Positions 34,328 to 42,693 of a stretch of DNA of 64,000 nt are shown here, one piece after another (within the stretch, counting starts at the first letter, position 1; the number at the start of each line of letters is the position of its first letter). The stretch is taken from the NCBI GenBank assembly GCA_963807775.1, contig CAWECY010000004.1, positions 124,001 through 188,000 of the forward strand, written 5' to 3'. The notes under the pieces are model-generated. The model did no database searches. It saw only the letters and a program-made list of their open reading frames with translations, and had not been told where the DNA came from. The position numbers were made by a program, and so were the translations under genes. This DNA comes from Bog-473 sp963807775 (GTDB lineage: Bacteria > Actinomycetota > Acidimicrobiia > Acidimicrobiales > RAAP-2).

Positions 34328-35341
34328 TCAGCCGCTCAGCCCGGCCGTCGAGTGGAAGACGAGGGTCTTCACGAAGAAGTCCACGACCAGGGTGGTGATC
34401 TGGGCCTCGTCGGGCACGCCGCCGGGGTCGTCGAAGCTGTGGCCGCCGCCGTCGTCCATCACCAACGTGTGGGGCACCTGGTCGATCCCGAGGTCCCAGG
34501 CCAGCTCGAGGGCCTGCTGGGGGTAGACCACCGTGTCGTTGTCCGACTGCAGGATCAAGAACGGCGGGTCACCGTGCCTGACGTAGGTCACCGGGCTGTC
34601 GGCCGCCAGGGCGGCACCGATGCTGTGCTCGGGGACGGTGCCGAGCAGGCGCAGGAACTCCTCGGCCACCAGCACGGCGTCGCCCTGGTTGCCCATGGTC
34701 AGCAGGTCGCTGGGGCCGGCCATGTCCACCGCCGCCTGGATCCGGCTGGACACCCCCGGGTAGGGGCCGACGTCCCAGCCGGCCGACGGGCCGGCGGTCG
34801 CGGTCAGCGCCACCAGGTGGCCGCCGGCGCTCTCCCCCCAGGCCCCGATCTCGGAGGGGTAGACGTGGAGGCGGCGCGCGTTCGCCCGCAGGTAGCGGAC
34901 GGCGCACTTGACGTCGTCGATCTGGTCCGGCCACTGGTAACCCGGTCCGAGGCGGTAGTTGATGCTGACGACGACGAAGCCGTTCTTGGCCAGGGTGGGG
35001 CCGATGGTGCTGATGAGGAAGCCGCCTGACCTGAGGTTGCCGCCGACCCAGCCGCCGCCGTGGACGTAGATGACGGCGGGCGTCGGCCCGTGCAGGACGG
35101 CGGGCTCGGTGATCTGGGCTTTCTGGTGGTTGCAATAGGTGACGGTGACCATCTGGCCCGCATTGAGGGATGGGGCCGGCGGGTCGCCCGCGGCCACGCG
35201 GGCGCGCAGCGTGCCCGACATGGGGGCGGGGGGGACCCGAGCGTTGGAGGTGGCGCCCGGCTTGGCGGCGCCGGCGGCGCTGCCCACCAGCGCGGCCAGG
35301 GCGAGCGTGCCCACCACCGCGCCCTTCACGAAACCGCGCAT
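34328..35341 (-). CDS. Exported alpha/beta hydrolase (esterase/lipase family)
   Basis: 337 residues. A signal peptide (MRGFVKGAVVGTLALAALVG, cleavage near AGA) leads to an HSL/carboxylesterase-type hydrolase: oxyanion motif YVHGGGWVGG, nucleophile GESAGGHL, acidic residue in LQSDNDTVVYP and His in DGGGHSFDDPGG. All three catalytic residues are present. It probably hydrolyses a small ester outside the membrane; given its position it could release a steroid or other lipid substrate, but that is inference. ATG 35341 is preferred as the signal peptide begins there. Divergent from the thiolase gene. Confidence 0.85.
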   Translation of the reverse strand: MRGFVKGAVVGTLALAALVGSAAGAAKPGATSNARVPPAPMSGTLRARVAAGDPPAPSLNAGQMVTVTYCNHQKAQITEPAVLHGPTPAVIYVHGGGWVGGNLRSGGFLISTIGPTLAKNGFVVVSINYRLGPGYQWPDQIDDVKCAVRYLRANARRLHVYPSEIGAWGESAGGHLVALTATAGPSAGWDVGPYPGVSSRIQAAVDMAGPSDLLTMGNQGDAVLVAEEFLRLLGTVPEHSIGAALAADSPVTYVRHGDPPFLILQSDNDTVVYPQQALELAWDLGIDQVPHTLVMDDGGGHSFDDPGGVPDEAQITTLVVDFFVKTLVFHSTAGLSG

Positions 35342-35402
35342 GACCACCAATGTTTGTCGATCACGACGGGGTGGCGGAATCGCCTCACGTCTGGCACCCG
35401 AT

Positions 35403-35417
35403 CTGATTCGGCGTCAG
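35403..35417. promoter_or_regulatory. Palindromic operator candidate, divergent esterase/thiolase promoter
   Basis: CTGATTCGGCGTCAG; the palindrome extends to TCTGA-N7-TCAGA. It lies 14 bases before the thiolase ATG and 62 before the divergent esterase start. A 12-of-15 match stands in the other divergent promoter of the same pathway at 42602-42616. TetR-type repressors such as KstR2 control these genes in mycobacteria, but this motif is not the mycobacterial KstR2 site. Confidence 0.45.
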
Positions 35418-35430
35418 ACTTGGTCTCCCT

Positions 35431-36609
35431 ATGCCGAACGCCGTGATCGTCGACGCCGTCCGAACCCCGGTTGGACGCCGGGGCGGGCGCCTGTCCGGGT
35501 GGCACGCCACCGACCTGGCCGCTCAGCCGCTGGCGGCGCTGCTGGCCCGCAACGACCTCGACCCCGCCCTGGTGGAGGACGTGGTGATGGGCTGCACCAT
35601 GACCGTGGGCGAGCAGGCGATGAACATCGCCCGCAACGCCGCGCTGGCCGCCGGGTTCCCCGCGACGGTCCCGGGCACCACGGTCGACCGCCAGTGCGGC
35701 TCGGCCCAGCAGGCCATCCACTTCGCCGCCCAGGCCGTCATGTCCGGGGCCATGGACGTGACCATCGGGGCGGGCGTGGAGTCCATGAGCCGGGTGCCCA
35801 TCGGCTCGACCACCGAGCCCGGGCCGGGCGAGGCCTACGGGCCGCTGTATCTAGAGCGGTTCGAGCTCATCCACCAGGGCGAGTGCGCCGAGGAGATCGC
35901 GCGGCGCTGGAAGATCACCCGCGAGGAGATGGACGAGTTCGGCCTGCGGTCGCACCAACGGGCGGCCGCGGCCGCCGACGAGGGGCGTTTCGCCAACGAG
36001 ATCGTGGCGCTCGAGGCGCGGGTGCACCCCGACGTGCCGGGCGCCTCCGAGGTCAGTGGCCTGCTCGAGGCCGACGAGGGGGTGCGCCGGGACACCTCGC
36101 TCGAGAAGCTGGCCGCCCTGTTGCCGGCGTTCTCCGAGACGGGGACGGTCACGGCGGGGACGTCGTCGCAGATCTCGGACGGGGCGGCGGCCGTGCTCAT
36201 CATGAGCGAGGAGCGGGCGACCTCTTTGGGGCTGCGGCCGAGGGCGCGCTTCCACACCTTCGCCGTCGCGGCCAACGACCCCCAGATCATGCTGACGGCG
36301 CCGATCCCGGCCACCGAGCTGGTGCTGGCCAAGGCCAAGTTGAAGCTCGAGGACATCGACCTGGTCGAGATCAACGAGGCCTTCGCCTCGGTCGTGCTGG
36401 CCTGGGAGCGCGAGTACCGGCCCGATATGGAGCGCGTCAACGTGAACGGGGGGGCCATCGCCATCGGCCATCCCACGGGTTGCTCGGGGGCGCGGCTGAT
36501 GGCCACGCTGCTCAACGAGCTCGAGCGCACCGGCGGGCGCTACGGCCTGCAGACCATGTGCGAGGGCGGCGGGCAGGCGAACGCCACGATCATCGAGCGG
36601 TTGGGCTGA
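35431..36609 (+). CDS. Thiolase (acetyl-CoA acyltransferase), FadA6-like by context
   Basis: 392-residue degradative thiolase. Nucleophile Cys in TVDRQCGSAQQAIHFA (~89), His in IAIGHPTGCSGAR (~348) and second Cys in TMCEGGGQANA (~378), all in place, so it should cleave 3-oxoacyl-CoA with CoA. It starts PNAVIVDAVRTPVGRRGG, as the family does. The neighbours (IpdAB, EchA20, acyl-CoA dehydrogenases) point to a role like FadA6, which acts in steroid ring C/D breakdown; substrate assignment is by context. First gene of a three-gene operon. Confidence 0.92.
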   Translation: MPNAVIVDAVRTPVGRRGGRLSGWHATDLAAQPLAALLARNDLDPALVEDVVMGCTMTVGEQAMNIARNAALAAGFPATVPGTTVDRQCGSAQQAIHFAAQAVMSGAMDVTIGAGVESMSRVPIGSTTEPGPGEAYGPLYLERFELIHQGECAEEIARRWKITREEMDEFGLRSHQRAAAAADEGRFANEIVALEARVHPDVPGASEVSGLLEADEGVRRDTSLEKLAALLPAFSETGTVTAGTSSQISDGAAAVLIMSEERATSLGLRPRARFHTFAVAANDPQIMLTAPIPATELVLAKAKLKLEDIDLVEINEAFASVVLAWEREYRPDMERVNVNGGAIAIGHPTGCSGARLMATLLNELERTGGRYGLQTMCEGGGQANATIIERLG

Positions 36610-37094
36610 TGGGCCGCGAGGGCGCGGCCGGCTCGGTACGGGTTCCGGCGGTCGAGGGCTGGTTCAGCACGGGCGAGGACGGGTCGCCACCGGCGCTCCT
36701 CGGCTCGCGCTGTGCCGGCTGTGGCACCTACGCCTTCCCCGCCGAGTCGCAGTACTGCCGCAACCCCGACTGCGAATCGAGCGTGTTCGAGACGGTGGAG
36801 CTGTCGCGGCGGGGACGGGTGTGGTCCTACACCGACGCCCGCTACCAGCCGCCGCCGCCCTACGTGGCGGCCGACCCTTACATCCCCTTCTGCCTGGTCG
36901 CGGTCGAGCTGGCGGCCGAGAAGCTGGTGGTGATGGGCCAGGTGGTGGCCGGGGTGACCGTCGACGACCTGAAGGTGGGCGACGAGGTGGAGCTGGTGGT
37001 CGACACCTTCTACACCGACCCCGAGGACGGCACCGACTACCTGGTCTGGAAGTGGGCCCCGCTCGGCTCGGGCCAGGGTCTGGAGGGTCGATGA
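36609..37094 (+). CDS. Zn-ribbon/OB-fold acyl-CoA-associated protein (DUF35)
   Basis: 161 residues. Rubredoxin-like zinc ribbon CAGCGTYAFP...CRNPDC (~35-58) followed by an OB-fold (VELSRRGRVWSYTDARYQPPPPY onward). DUF35 proteins pair with non-decarboxylating thiolase-like proteins, for instance in ChsH2-Ltp2 steroid aldolases, where they position the acyl-CoA. The ATG overlaps the thiolase stop (TGATG) and its stop overlaps the next start (ATGA), so expression is tightly coupled. The likely partner is the next gene. Confidence 0.9.
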   Translation: MGREGAAGSVRVPAVEGWFSTGEDGSPPALLGSRCAGCGTYAFPAESQYCRNPDCESSVFETVELSRRGRVWSYTDARYQPPPPYVAADPYIPFCLVAVELAAEKLVVMGQVVAGVTVDDLKVGDEVELVVDTFYTDPEDGTDYLVWKWAPLGSGQGLEGR

Positions 37095-38312
37095 CCGTGT
37101 CCGACGACAGGAAGGTGGCCGTGCTCGGTGCGGGGATGCACGAGTGGGGCAAGTGGGGGCGCCCGTTCGTCGAGTACGGACTGGCGGCGGCCCGCGACGC
37201 CCTGGCCGACGCCGGCCTGGGCTGGCGCGACATGCAGTTCGTCTCGGGGGCCGACACCATCCGCAACGGGTATCCAGGCTTCGTCTCGGGGGCGACCTTC
37301 GCCCAGGCGCTCGGCTGGACCGGGGCGCGGGTGTCGAGCGTCTACGCCGCCTGCGCATCGGGCGCCGTGGCCATCGCCAACGCGCGGGCGCAGATCCTGG
37401 CCGGTTTGTGCGACGTGGCGCTGGTGGTGGGCGCCGACACGACGCCCAAGGGCTTCTTCGCCCCGGTGGGCGGGGGTGAGCGCAAGGACGACCCGGACTG
37501 GTTGCGCTTCCATCTGCTGGGCGCCACCAACCCGACTTACTTCGCGCTGTACGCCCGCCGGCGCATGGACCGCTTCGGCGCCACCGAAGAGGACTTCGCG
37601 CAGGTGAAGGTGAAGAACGCGCGGCACGGGCTGGCCAATCCGTACGCCGCGTTACCGCAAGGAGGTCACCGTCGACGAGGTACTCGGATCACCCATGGTG
37701 GCCGACCCCCTGCGACTGCTGGAGATCTGCGCCACCTCCGACGGCGGCGCGGCGCTGGTGCTCTCGAGCATGGAGTTCGCCCGCCGGCACGGTGGTGGGG
37801 CGTCGCCCTTGGTCACTGTCGACGCGGTGTCGACGGTGACGCCGACATTCCCCAACACCGTGATTGAGATGCCGAACTTCTCGACCGACTCGGCCGTGGC
37901 CTTCGAGGGTGCCGGGCCTGAGGGGCCGGGGTTCCGTCCCTCCATCGCCACCGCGGCCTACGCCGAGGCCGGCATCGGCCCCGAGGACGTCAGCCTGGCC
38001 GAGGTCTACGACCTGTCGTCCGCTCTGGAGCTCGACTGGTACGAGGACATCGGCCTGTGCGGCGAGGGCGAGGCGGAGAAGTTGTTGCGCGACGGGGCCA
38101 CCGCCCTGGGCGGCCGGGTGCCGGTGAACCCCTCGGGCGGCCTGTCGTGCTTTGGCGAGGCCATCCCGGCTCAGGCGATCGCCCAAGTGTGCGAGTGCGT
38201 CTGGCAGCTGCGCGGCACCGCCAGCGGCCACCAGGTCGAGGGGGCGCGGGTGGCGGTGACGGCCAACCAGGGCCTGTTCGGCCACGGCTCCTCGGTGATC
38301 CTCAGTCGCTGA
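37091..38312 (+). CDS. Lipid-transfer-type thiolase homologue (frameshifted)
   Basis: About 406 codons when repaired. The first frame covers ~187 residues including VLGAGMHEWGKWGRPFVEYG and the cysteine motif YAACASGAVAIANA. An extra base near 37649-37653 (reading NPYAA then the wrong frame) moves the continuation RKEVTVDEVLG and the rest into the next frame, which ends normally with NPSGGLSCFGEAIPAQAIAQV and VTANQGLFGHGSSVILSR. Thus the gene is complete but for one base. Unlike Ltp proteins at 59032 and 60117 it keeps a nucleophile-position Cys. It should work with the DUF35 protein just upstream on an acyl-CoA intermediate. Confidence 0.85.
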
Positions 38313-38506
38313 ATAATCCCTGGTCACCGGGTACGTCCCGGCGCCTGGGCGGAGTTTTGCGCCCCGGGGTGTGTGATCTCCGTGCCATCCGGGTATTGGC
38401 AACATGACGCACAACTCTGGCTGGACCCTCTTAGGCTGGTGGGTACGCGAGACGTCGATTCCGTGCCGGCGGGACAGAGACGACGCTGCGAATGGAGGAC
38501 AAGTTG

Positions 38507-38971
38507 ATGTTGGCTACTGAAGCAACTGAGTTGCGAGAGGTTGAGGAGCCGCGAACAGGAGCGAGAGATTTGACATCCGACCACACTGACGTCCGGAGCG
38601 GCAACGGGTCCGACGACGTGCTGCACGCGCTTGACGAGCTCGAGTCGGTCCTGCGTCAGAACGCGGAGAGCGAGAGGCTGCTGGCGAAGCGGATCGCCGA
38701 AGTGCGTCTGGCCCGGGAGCAAGGGCGCGAGTGGAAGGCGATCCTCGGGGACGAGGACGAGCCGGGCACCGTGCAGCTCGTCAGCACGATCCTGCGGCGC
38801 CAGTCCGAGGCGAGCGGCTACCTACGCCGCTCGCTGGTGGTGGCGCTGCGCGCCGAGGGCCAGAGCATCCCGAGCATCGCCCATCTCTTCGGCGTGACGC
38901 ACCAGCGGGTGTCGAACTTGCTGCGCCGGGTGGCGCAGGGCAACATCGCCCAAAACGGTTCCGACGACTGA
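38507..38971 (+). CDS. Small helical protein with C-terminal HTH
   Basis: 154 residues. A disordered acidic N-terminus (~1-40), a long amphipathic helix/coiled-coil region (ALDELESVLRQNAESERLL), then at ~105-145 a helix-turn-helix: EGQSIPSIAHLFGVTHQRVSNLLRRV, similar to sigma-factor region 4 or MerR-like turn helices. It probably binds DNA as a dimer; targets unknown. GGAGG at 38494-38498 sits eight bases before ATG 38507 and overlaps the alternative ATG 38492, so 38507 is the better start. It lies between two steroid operons and could regulate them, which is only a possibility. Confidence 0.7.
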   Translation: MLATEATELREVEEPRTGARDLTSDHTDVRSGNGSDDVLHALDELESVLRQNAESERLLAKRIAEVRLAREQGREWKAILGDEDEPGTVQLVSTILRRQSEASGYLRRSLVVALRAEGQSIPSIAHLFGVTHQRVSNLLRRVAQGNIAQNGSDD

Positions 38972-38981
38972 CCGTTCGCGC

Positions 38982-40007
38982 TCAGGGCGCGGCGCTCCAC
39001 CCCCGCAGGACGGCGTCGGCTTCGCGCATGATGCCTCCGATGATGTCGGCCACGGCCGGCAATGCACTGATGACACCCACCACCTGACCGGTCGGCAGCA
39101 CGCCGACGTCGGTGCGCCCCTCGACCAGCGCGGCCTTGGTCATGACCGGCGCGTTCGCCGCCATGACGACCTGGGACCAGGTGAGATCGTTGTTCTGTTT
39201 CATGGCGCGCCCCTCGCGCAGGAGTGAGACGACGGTGGCACCGGTCTCCTGGCGGAACTGGTAGGCGCTGCGCACGGCGCGGGGCAGGGCGCGCAGCCAC
39301 GACTGCGACTCCAGGTGGTCGACCAGGTCCGTGCGCACGACGCGCTCGGGCGCGCCGTCCACCTTGGTCGTGACCACGGTGCCGGTCACCGCGGTGCCCA
39401 GGTAGACCTCCTTCACGGTGCCGGGCACCCGGCTCTCGGCCGAGAGCAAGAAGCGCGTCCCCATGGCCACGCCGGCGGCGCCGTAGGCCAGGGCGGCCAC
39501 CAGGCCGCGCCCGCTGAAGAAGCCGCCCGCGCCGAGCACCAGGACGCGGTCGCCGACGGCGTCGACCACCTCGGGCAGCAGCAGCGTGGTGGGGACGGTG
39601 CCGGTGTGCCCGCCGCCCTCGGCCCCCTGGGCGATGACGGCGTCGACCCCCCACTCGGCCACCTTCTCGGCGTGGCGGCGGGCGCCCACCGTCGGCACCA
39701 CGAACAGCCCGGCCTCCTTGCAGCGGGCCACCAGCTTGGGGTTGGGGGCCTGGGCGAAGCTGGCCACCGTGGCGCCCCGGTCGATCATGAGCTCGATGCG
39801 GTCCCCGACGTCGGCCACGTCGGTGCGCAGATTGACCCCGAAGGGCGCCGTGGTGCGGCTTCGCACCTCGTCCATGGCCTGAGCCAGCTCATCGAGCGTC
39901 ATGGTGGCCGAGGCCAGGATGCCCAGGCCGCCCGCCTCGCAGGTGGCGGCGACCAGCCGGGGGCCGGCCACCCACCCCATGCCGGTCTGCACCAGGGGGA
40001 AGCGCAT
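38982..40007 (-). CDS. ipdC: Nitronate-monooxygenase-family protein, IpdC-like
   Basis: 341 residues, FMN-binding TIM barrel of the NMO/2-nitropropane dioxygenase family. It shows PLVQTGMGWVAGPRLVAATCEAGGLGIL, AQGAEGGGHTGTVPTTLLLP and VLGAGGFFSGRGLVAALAYGAAGVAMGTRF (FMN phosphate site). In mycobacteria IpdC has this fold and is needed for steroid C/D-ring catabolism; it follows ipdAB there as here, so the assignment rests on family plus gene order. The frame stays open upstream of ATG 40007 with family-like residues (TELCRRIG) but no standard start codon. Confidence 0.85.
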   Translation of the reverse strand: MRFPLVQTGMGWVAGPRLVAATCEAGGLGILASATMTLDELAQAMDEVRSRTTAPFGVNLRTDVADVGDRIELMIDRGATVASFAQAPNPKLVARCKEAGLFVVPTVGARRHAEKVAEWGVDAVIAQGAEGGGHTGTVPTTLLLPEVVDAVGDRVLVLGAGGFFSGRGLVAALAYGAAGVAMGTRFLLSAESRVPGTVKEVYLGTAVTGTVVTTKVDGAPERVVRTDLVDHLESQSWLRALPRAVRSAYQFRQETGATVVSLLREGRAMKQNNDLTWSQVVMAANAPVMTKAALVEGRTDVGVLPTGQVVGVISALPAVADIIGGIMREADAVLRGWSAAP

Positions 40008-40096
40008 CCCGATGCGCCGGCACAGCTCGGTGTGCAGCGCCGGGTGGAGGGTCGCCGGGTCGGGCGGGCCGGCCGGTTCGGCGCCGGGGACCGCGC

Positions 40097-40867
40097 TCAG
40101 GTCCGCACCTCGCGGTCGCGGATGTCGCCGGGGTCGAGCACGACGCGGATGAGGTCGAGCTCCTCGGGTGTGGGCAGGCGGGTCTCGGCCACGTCGTCCG
40201 GCACGGTCAGGGGGAAGCCGGTGGCCGCTACGACCTCATCCACGCTGACGCCGGGGTGGTAGGAGCGCAGTCGCATGGTGCGCTGCGGCGTCTCGAAGTC
40301 GAACACGCCCAAATTGGACACCACCCGGCGCACGTCCTGGAAGCGCGTGGCGCCCGGACCGGCCTGGGCAGCGCGGGCATAGCCCACACCGCACACGACG
40401 TCGACCTGCTCGACGAACGTGCGCGTGCTGTGGTCGGGCACCCAGTAGCTGGTCGGGTGGTTGACCGAGTTGCCGGGGGCGCCGCGCACGCCGATCAGCT
40501 GCACCTTGGGCTTGTCGTGCGGGCCGACGGCAGAGATGTTCTGGTTGCCCGTGCGGTCGATCTGGCTGGCCATCATCATGATGTGGCGCCGGCCCGACCA
40601 CACCACGTCGAAGACGCTGCGATACGTCATGGCCGCCTCGCGCACCAGCTCGCTCGGGCGGGTGGCGATGGGCGGCGCGCCGACCATGAGGGCGGCCTCG
40701 CCGTCGGTCAGCACGAGGTCGGGCGCGAAGGTGAGCTTGGCCAGCCGCGCCCCGAGTGACGGGATGGTGCCGAAGGGGCTGGCCATCACCTCGCCTGCGC
40801 CCTGCCAGGCGTCGGCGCAGGCGATGACGCAGGACTCGGCGCGGGTGACGCCTGGGTCAACGCTCAT
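40097..40867 (-). CDS. ipdB: CoA-transferase-like hydrolase subunit IpdB
   Basis: 256 residues, beta subunit of a class I CoA-transferase-fold enzyme. Typical stretches are SCVIACADAWQGAGEVMASP, LTDGEAALMVGA, MASQIDRTGNQNISAVG and the end RTMRLRSYHPGVSVDEVV. In Mycobacterium and Rhodococcus, IpdAB opens the last steroid ring as a hydrolase on COCHEA-CoA instead of transferring CoA. The typical CoA-transferase active-site glutamate is not obvious here, consistent with hydrolase use. ATG 40867 overlaps the ipdA stop by four bases. Confidence 0.88.
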   Translation of the reverse strand: MSVDPGVTRAESCVIACADAWQGAGEVMASPFGTIPSLGARLAKLTFAPDLVLTDGEAALMVGAPPIATRPSELVREAAMTYRSVFDVVWSGRRHIMMMASQIDRTGNQNISAVGPHDKPKVQLIGVRGAPGNSVNHPTSYWVPDHSTRTFVEQVDVVCGVGYARAAQAGPGATRFQDVRRVVSNLGVFDFETPQRTMRLRSYHPGVSVDEVVAATGFPLTVPDDVAETRLPTPEELDLIRVVLDPGDIRDREVRT

Positions 40868-41757
40868 GACGGCGCCCGCTCCTTGATGCGGGCCTGATAC
40901 TCATCCTCGGCCACGAGGACGTAGCGGTTGGCGAAGGCCTCCCACTCGGCCGGGTCGGACGCCGCGGCGGCGTACTCCTTCTGAAAGGCCTCGTCGCGCC
41001 CGTAGTCCGGCGGGTTGGCGGTGAAGTGGGCGCCGCCCCGGGCCTCGGCCACACCGTCGGTCAGCATGCGGTGGATGGGGACCGACGACATCGGGTGGGT
41101 CTCGCCCGCCAGCGTGCCGTTCTCGACGATGCACTCGGTGGTGACGTAGCGCCGCTCGGCGGCGCCGAGGAACAGGGTGTCGAAGAAGGGGTCGGGGCTG
41201 AGGATCTGGCCATTGCCGGCGCGGTCGGCCCGGTTGGTGTGCACGATGGCGGCATCGAGGTGCAGGGCGGGGACGGCGACCAGCTCCACGTCGGCGTCGG
41301 CGGGGTCGGACAGGTACGGGCTCTCCGCGCCGTAGGGCGAGCGGACCAGGCGTAGGTCGGGGTTGATCGTCATGACGTCGGAGCCGAGGCCGGCCCGGGA
41401 GGGCAGGAAGGGGACGCGCCACGACGCCGCCTGGAGGCCGAGGAAGAACATGCCCTCGTCCACCTCCATCACCTCGACCTTCCCGTGCTGGCGGGCGGCG
41501 CGCCAGTGCGGGTCGAGCGCGATGGAGTCGAGGGTGACGAACCCGCACACCACCTTGCGCACCTTGCCCGTGGCACAGAGCAGCCCGACGTCGGGCCCGC
41601 CGTAGGCCACGACCGTCAAGTCGGTCAGGCCGGAGCGGCAGATGGCCCGCACCACGGCCATCGGCTTGCGCCGCGAGCCCCAGCCCCCGATGCCGATCGT
41701 CATGCCGGAGCGGAGCTCGCCGACGATGTCGTCGACCGTGGTGCGCTTGTCTGCCAC
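40864..41757 (-). CDS. ipdA: CoA-transferase-like hydrolase subunit IpdA
   Basis: 297 residues, alpha subunit. Opens with DKRTTVDDIVGELRSGMTIGIGGWGSRRKPMA, the glycine-rich CoA-transferase entry motif, and continues with VAYGGPDVGLLCATGKVRKVVCGFV and SPYGAESPYLSD. It ends in a charged C-terminal helix region KEYAAAASDPAEWEAFANRYV like mycobacterial IpdA. GTG 41757 begins just eight bases after the echA20 stop. With IpdB it should form a heterotetramer acting on a ring-opened steroid CoA ester. Confidence 0.88.
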   Translation of the reverse strand: MADKRTTVDDIVGELRSGMTIGIGGWGSRRKPMAVVRAICRSGLTDLTVVAYGGPDVGLLCATGKVRKVVCGFVTLDSIALDPHWRAARQHGKVEVMEVDEGMFFLGLQAASWRVPFLPSRAGLGSDVMTINPDLRLVRSPYGAESPYLSDPADADVELVAVPALHLDAAIVHTNRADRAGNGQILSPDPFFDTLFLGAAERRYVTTECIVENGTLAGETHPMSSVPIHRMLTDGVAEARGGAHFTANPPDYGRDEAFQKEYAAAASDPAEWEAFANRYVLVAEDEYQARIKERAPS

Positions 41758-41764
41758 TACGCGT

Positions 41765-42523
41765 TCACTTCGACGTGTCGGCGTCGCGCTTCTCGACGAA
41801 GGCGGCCCGCTGCTCATCGGCCACGCCGCGCACGTGCAGCTCGTAGGTGAAGCCCTGCTCGAAGCGGTAGCTGCGCTTGACGTCGACCGGGTCGATCCCG
41901 TTGAGTGACTCCTTGGCCCGCCGGATGATGGTGGGGCTCTTGGTGGCGATGTCGGCGGCCAGCTCGAGGGCGGCCTCGTGCAGGCGGTCCGGCGCCACCA
42001 CGGCGGCCACGGAGCCGTAGGCCGCGAGCTCGGCCGCGGTGATGGGCTTGGCCGTGTAGACCATCTTGCGCATGGCGTGCTGGGGGACGAGGCGGGCCAG
42101 GTGGGTGGCCGCACCCAGCGCGCCACGGTCGACCTCGGGCAGGCCGAACGTGGCGTCTGTCGCGGCGATGACGATGTCTGCGTTGCCGGCCAGGCCGATG
42201 CCGCCGCCGAGGCAGAAGCCCTGCACGGCGGCGATCACGGGCACCTCGCAGTCGTAGACGGCGGCGAAGGCGGCGGCGCAGCCGCGGTTCACGCCGACTA
42301 GGGCCTCGTCGCCCTTGGCGTTGATCTCCTTGATGTCGACGCCGGCGCAGAAGCCGCGCCCGGAGGCGCGCAGGATGACGACGCGGTTGGTCGGGATCCG
42401 GCCGGCGGCGATGAGGGCGTCGGCCAGGGCGAACCAGCCCGCCACGTCGAGCGCGTTCACCGGCGGATGGTCGATGACCACCTCGGCGATCCCCTCGTGC
42501 GCCTGGATCACGTCGATGGGCAT
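41765..42523 (-). CDS. echA20: Enoyl-CoA hydratase/isomerase family protein, EchA20-like
   Basis: 252-residue crotonase. Oxyanion strand SGRGFCAGVDIKEINAKG (~60-77) and AAVQGFCLGGGIGLAGNADIVIA (~104-126), followed by FGLPEVDRGALGAATHLARLVP. The usual second hydratase Glu region reads PEVDRGALG. In mycobacteria EchA20 hydrolyses the D ring of the steroid remnant immediately before IpdAB, and the order echA20-ipdA-ipdB-ipdC is the same here. ATG 42523 follows GGAGA about 15 bases upstream, a poor site. First gene of the leftward operon. Confidence 0.87.
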   Translation of the reverse strand: MPIDVIQAHEGIAEVVIDHPPVNALDVAGWFALADALIAAGRIPTNRVVILRASGRGFCAGVDIKEINAKGDEALVGVNRGCAAAFAAVYDCEVPVIAAVQGFCLGGGIGLAGNADIVIAATDATFGLPEVDRGALGAATHLARLVPQHAMRKMVYTAKPITAAELAAYGSVAAVVAPDRLHEAALELAADIATKSPTIIRRAKESLNGIDPVDVKRSYRFEQGFTYELHVRGVADEQRAAFVEKRDADTSK

Positions 42524-42601
42524 GGGCGCCGGTGTCTCCTCGCCGTAAGGGCTGGGTCTGCGTCTCGGTCGGTCGGGCGCCGGCGGGCTGGCGGTCGGTG
42601 C

Positions 42602-42616
42602 CTGACGCTGCGTCAG
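42602..42616. promoter_or_regulatory. Palindromic operator candidate, divergent echA20/SDR promoter
   Basis: CTGACGCTGCGTCAG, perfect inverted repeat CTGACG-N3-CGTCAG in the 170-base gap between two divergent operons of the same pathway. It matches the site at 35403-35417 at 12 of 15 positions, including both CTGA/TCAG half-sites and their spacing. Confidence 0.45.
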
Positions 42617-42693
42617 AAGCCGCAGGCAACTTAGGCCAGGGCAGGCGCTCCGGCCAACACGAATCGGCGGAGTGTGTCGTAGGGTTCTCACCC

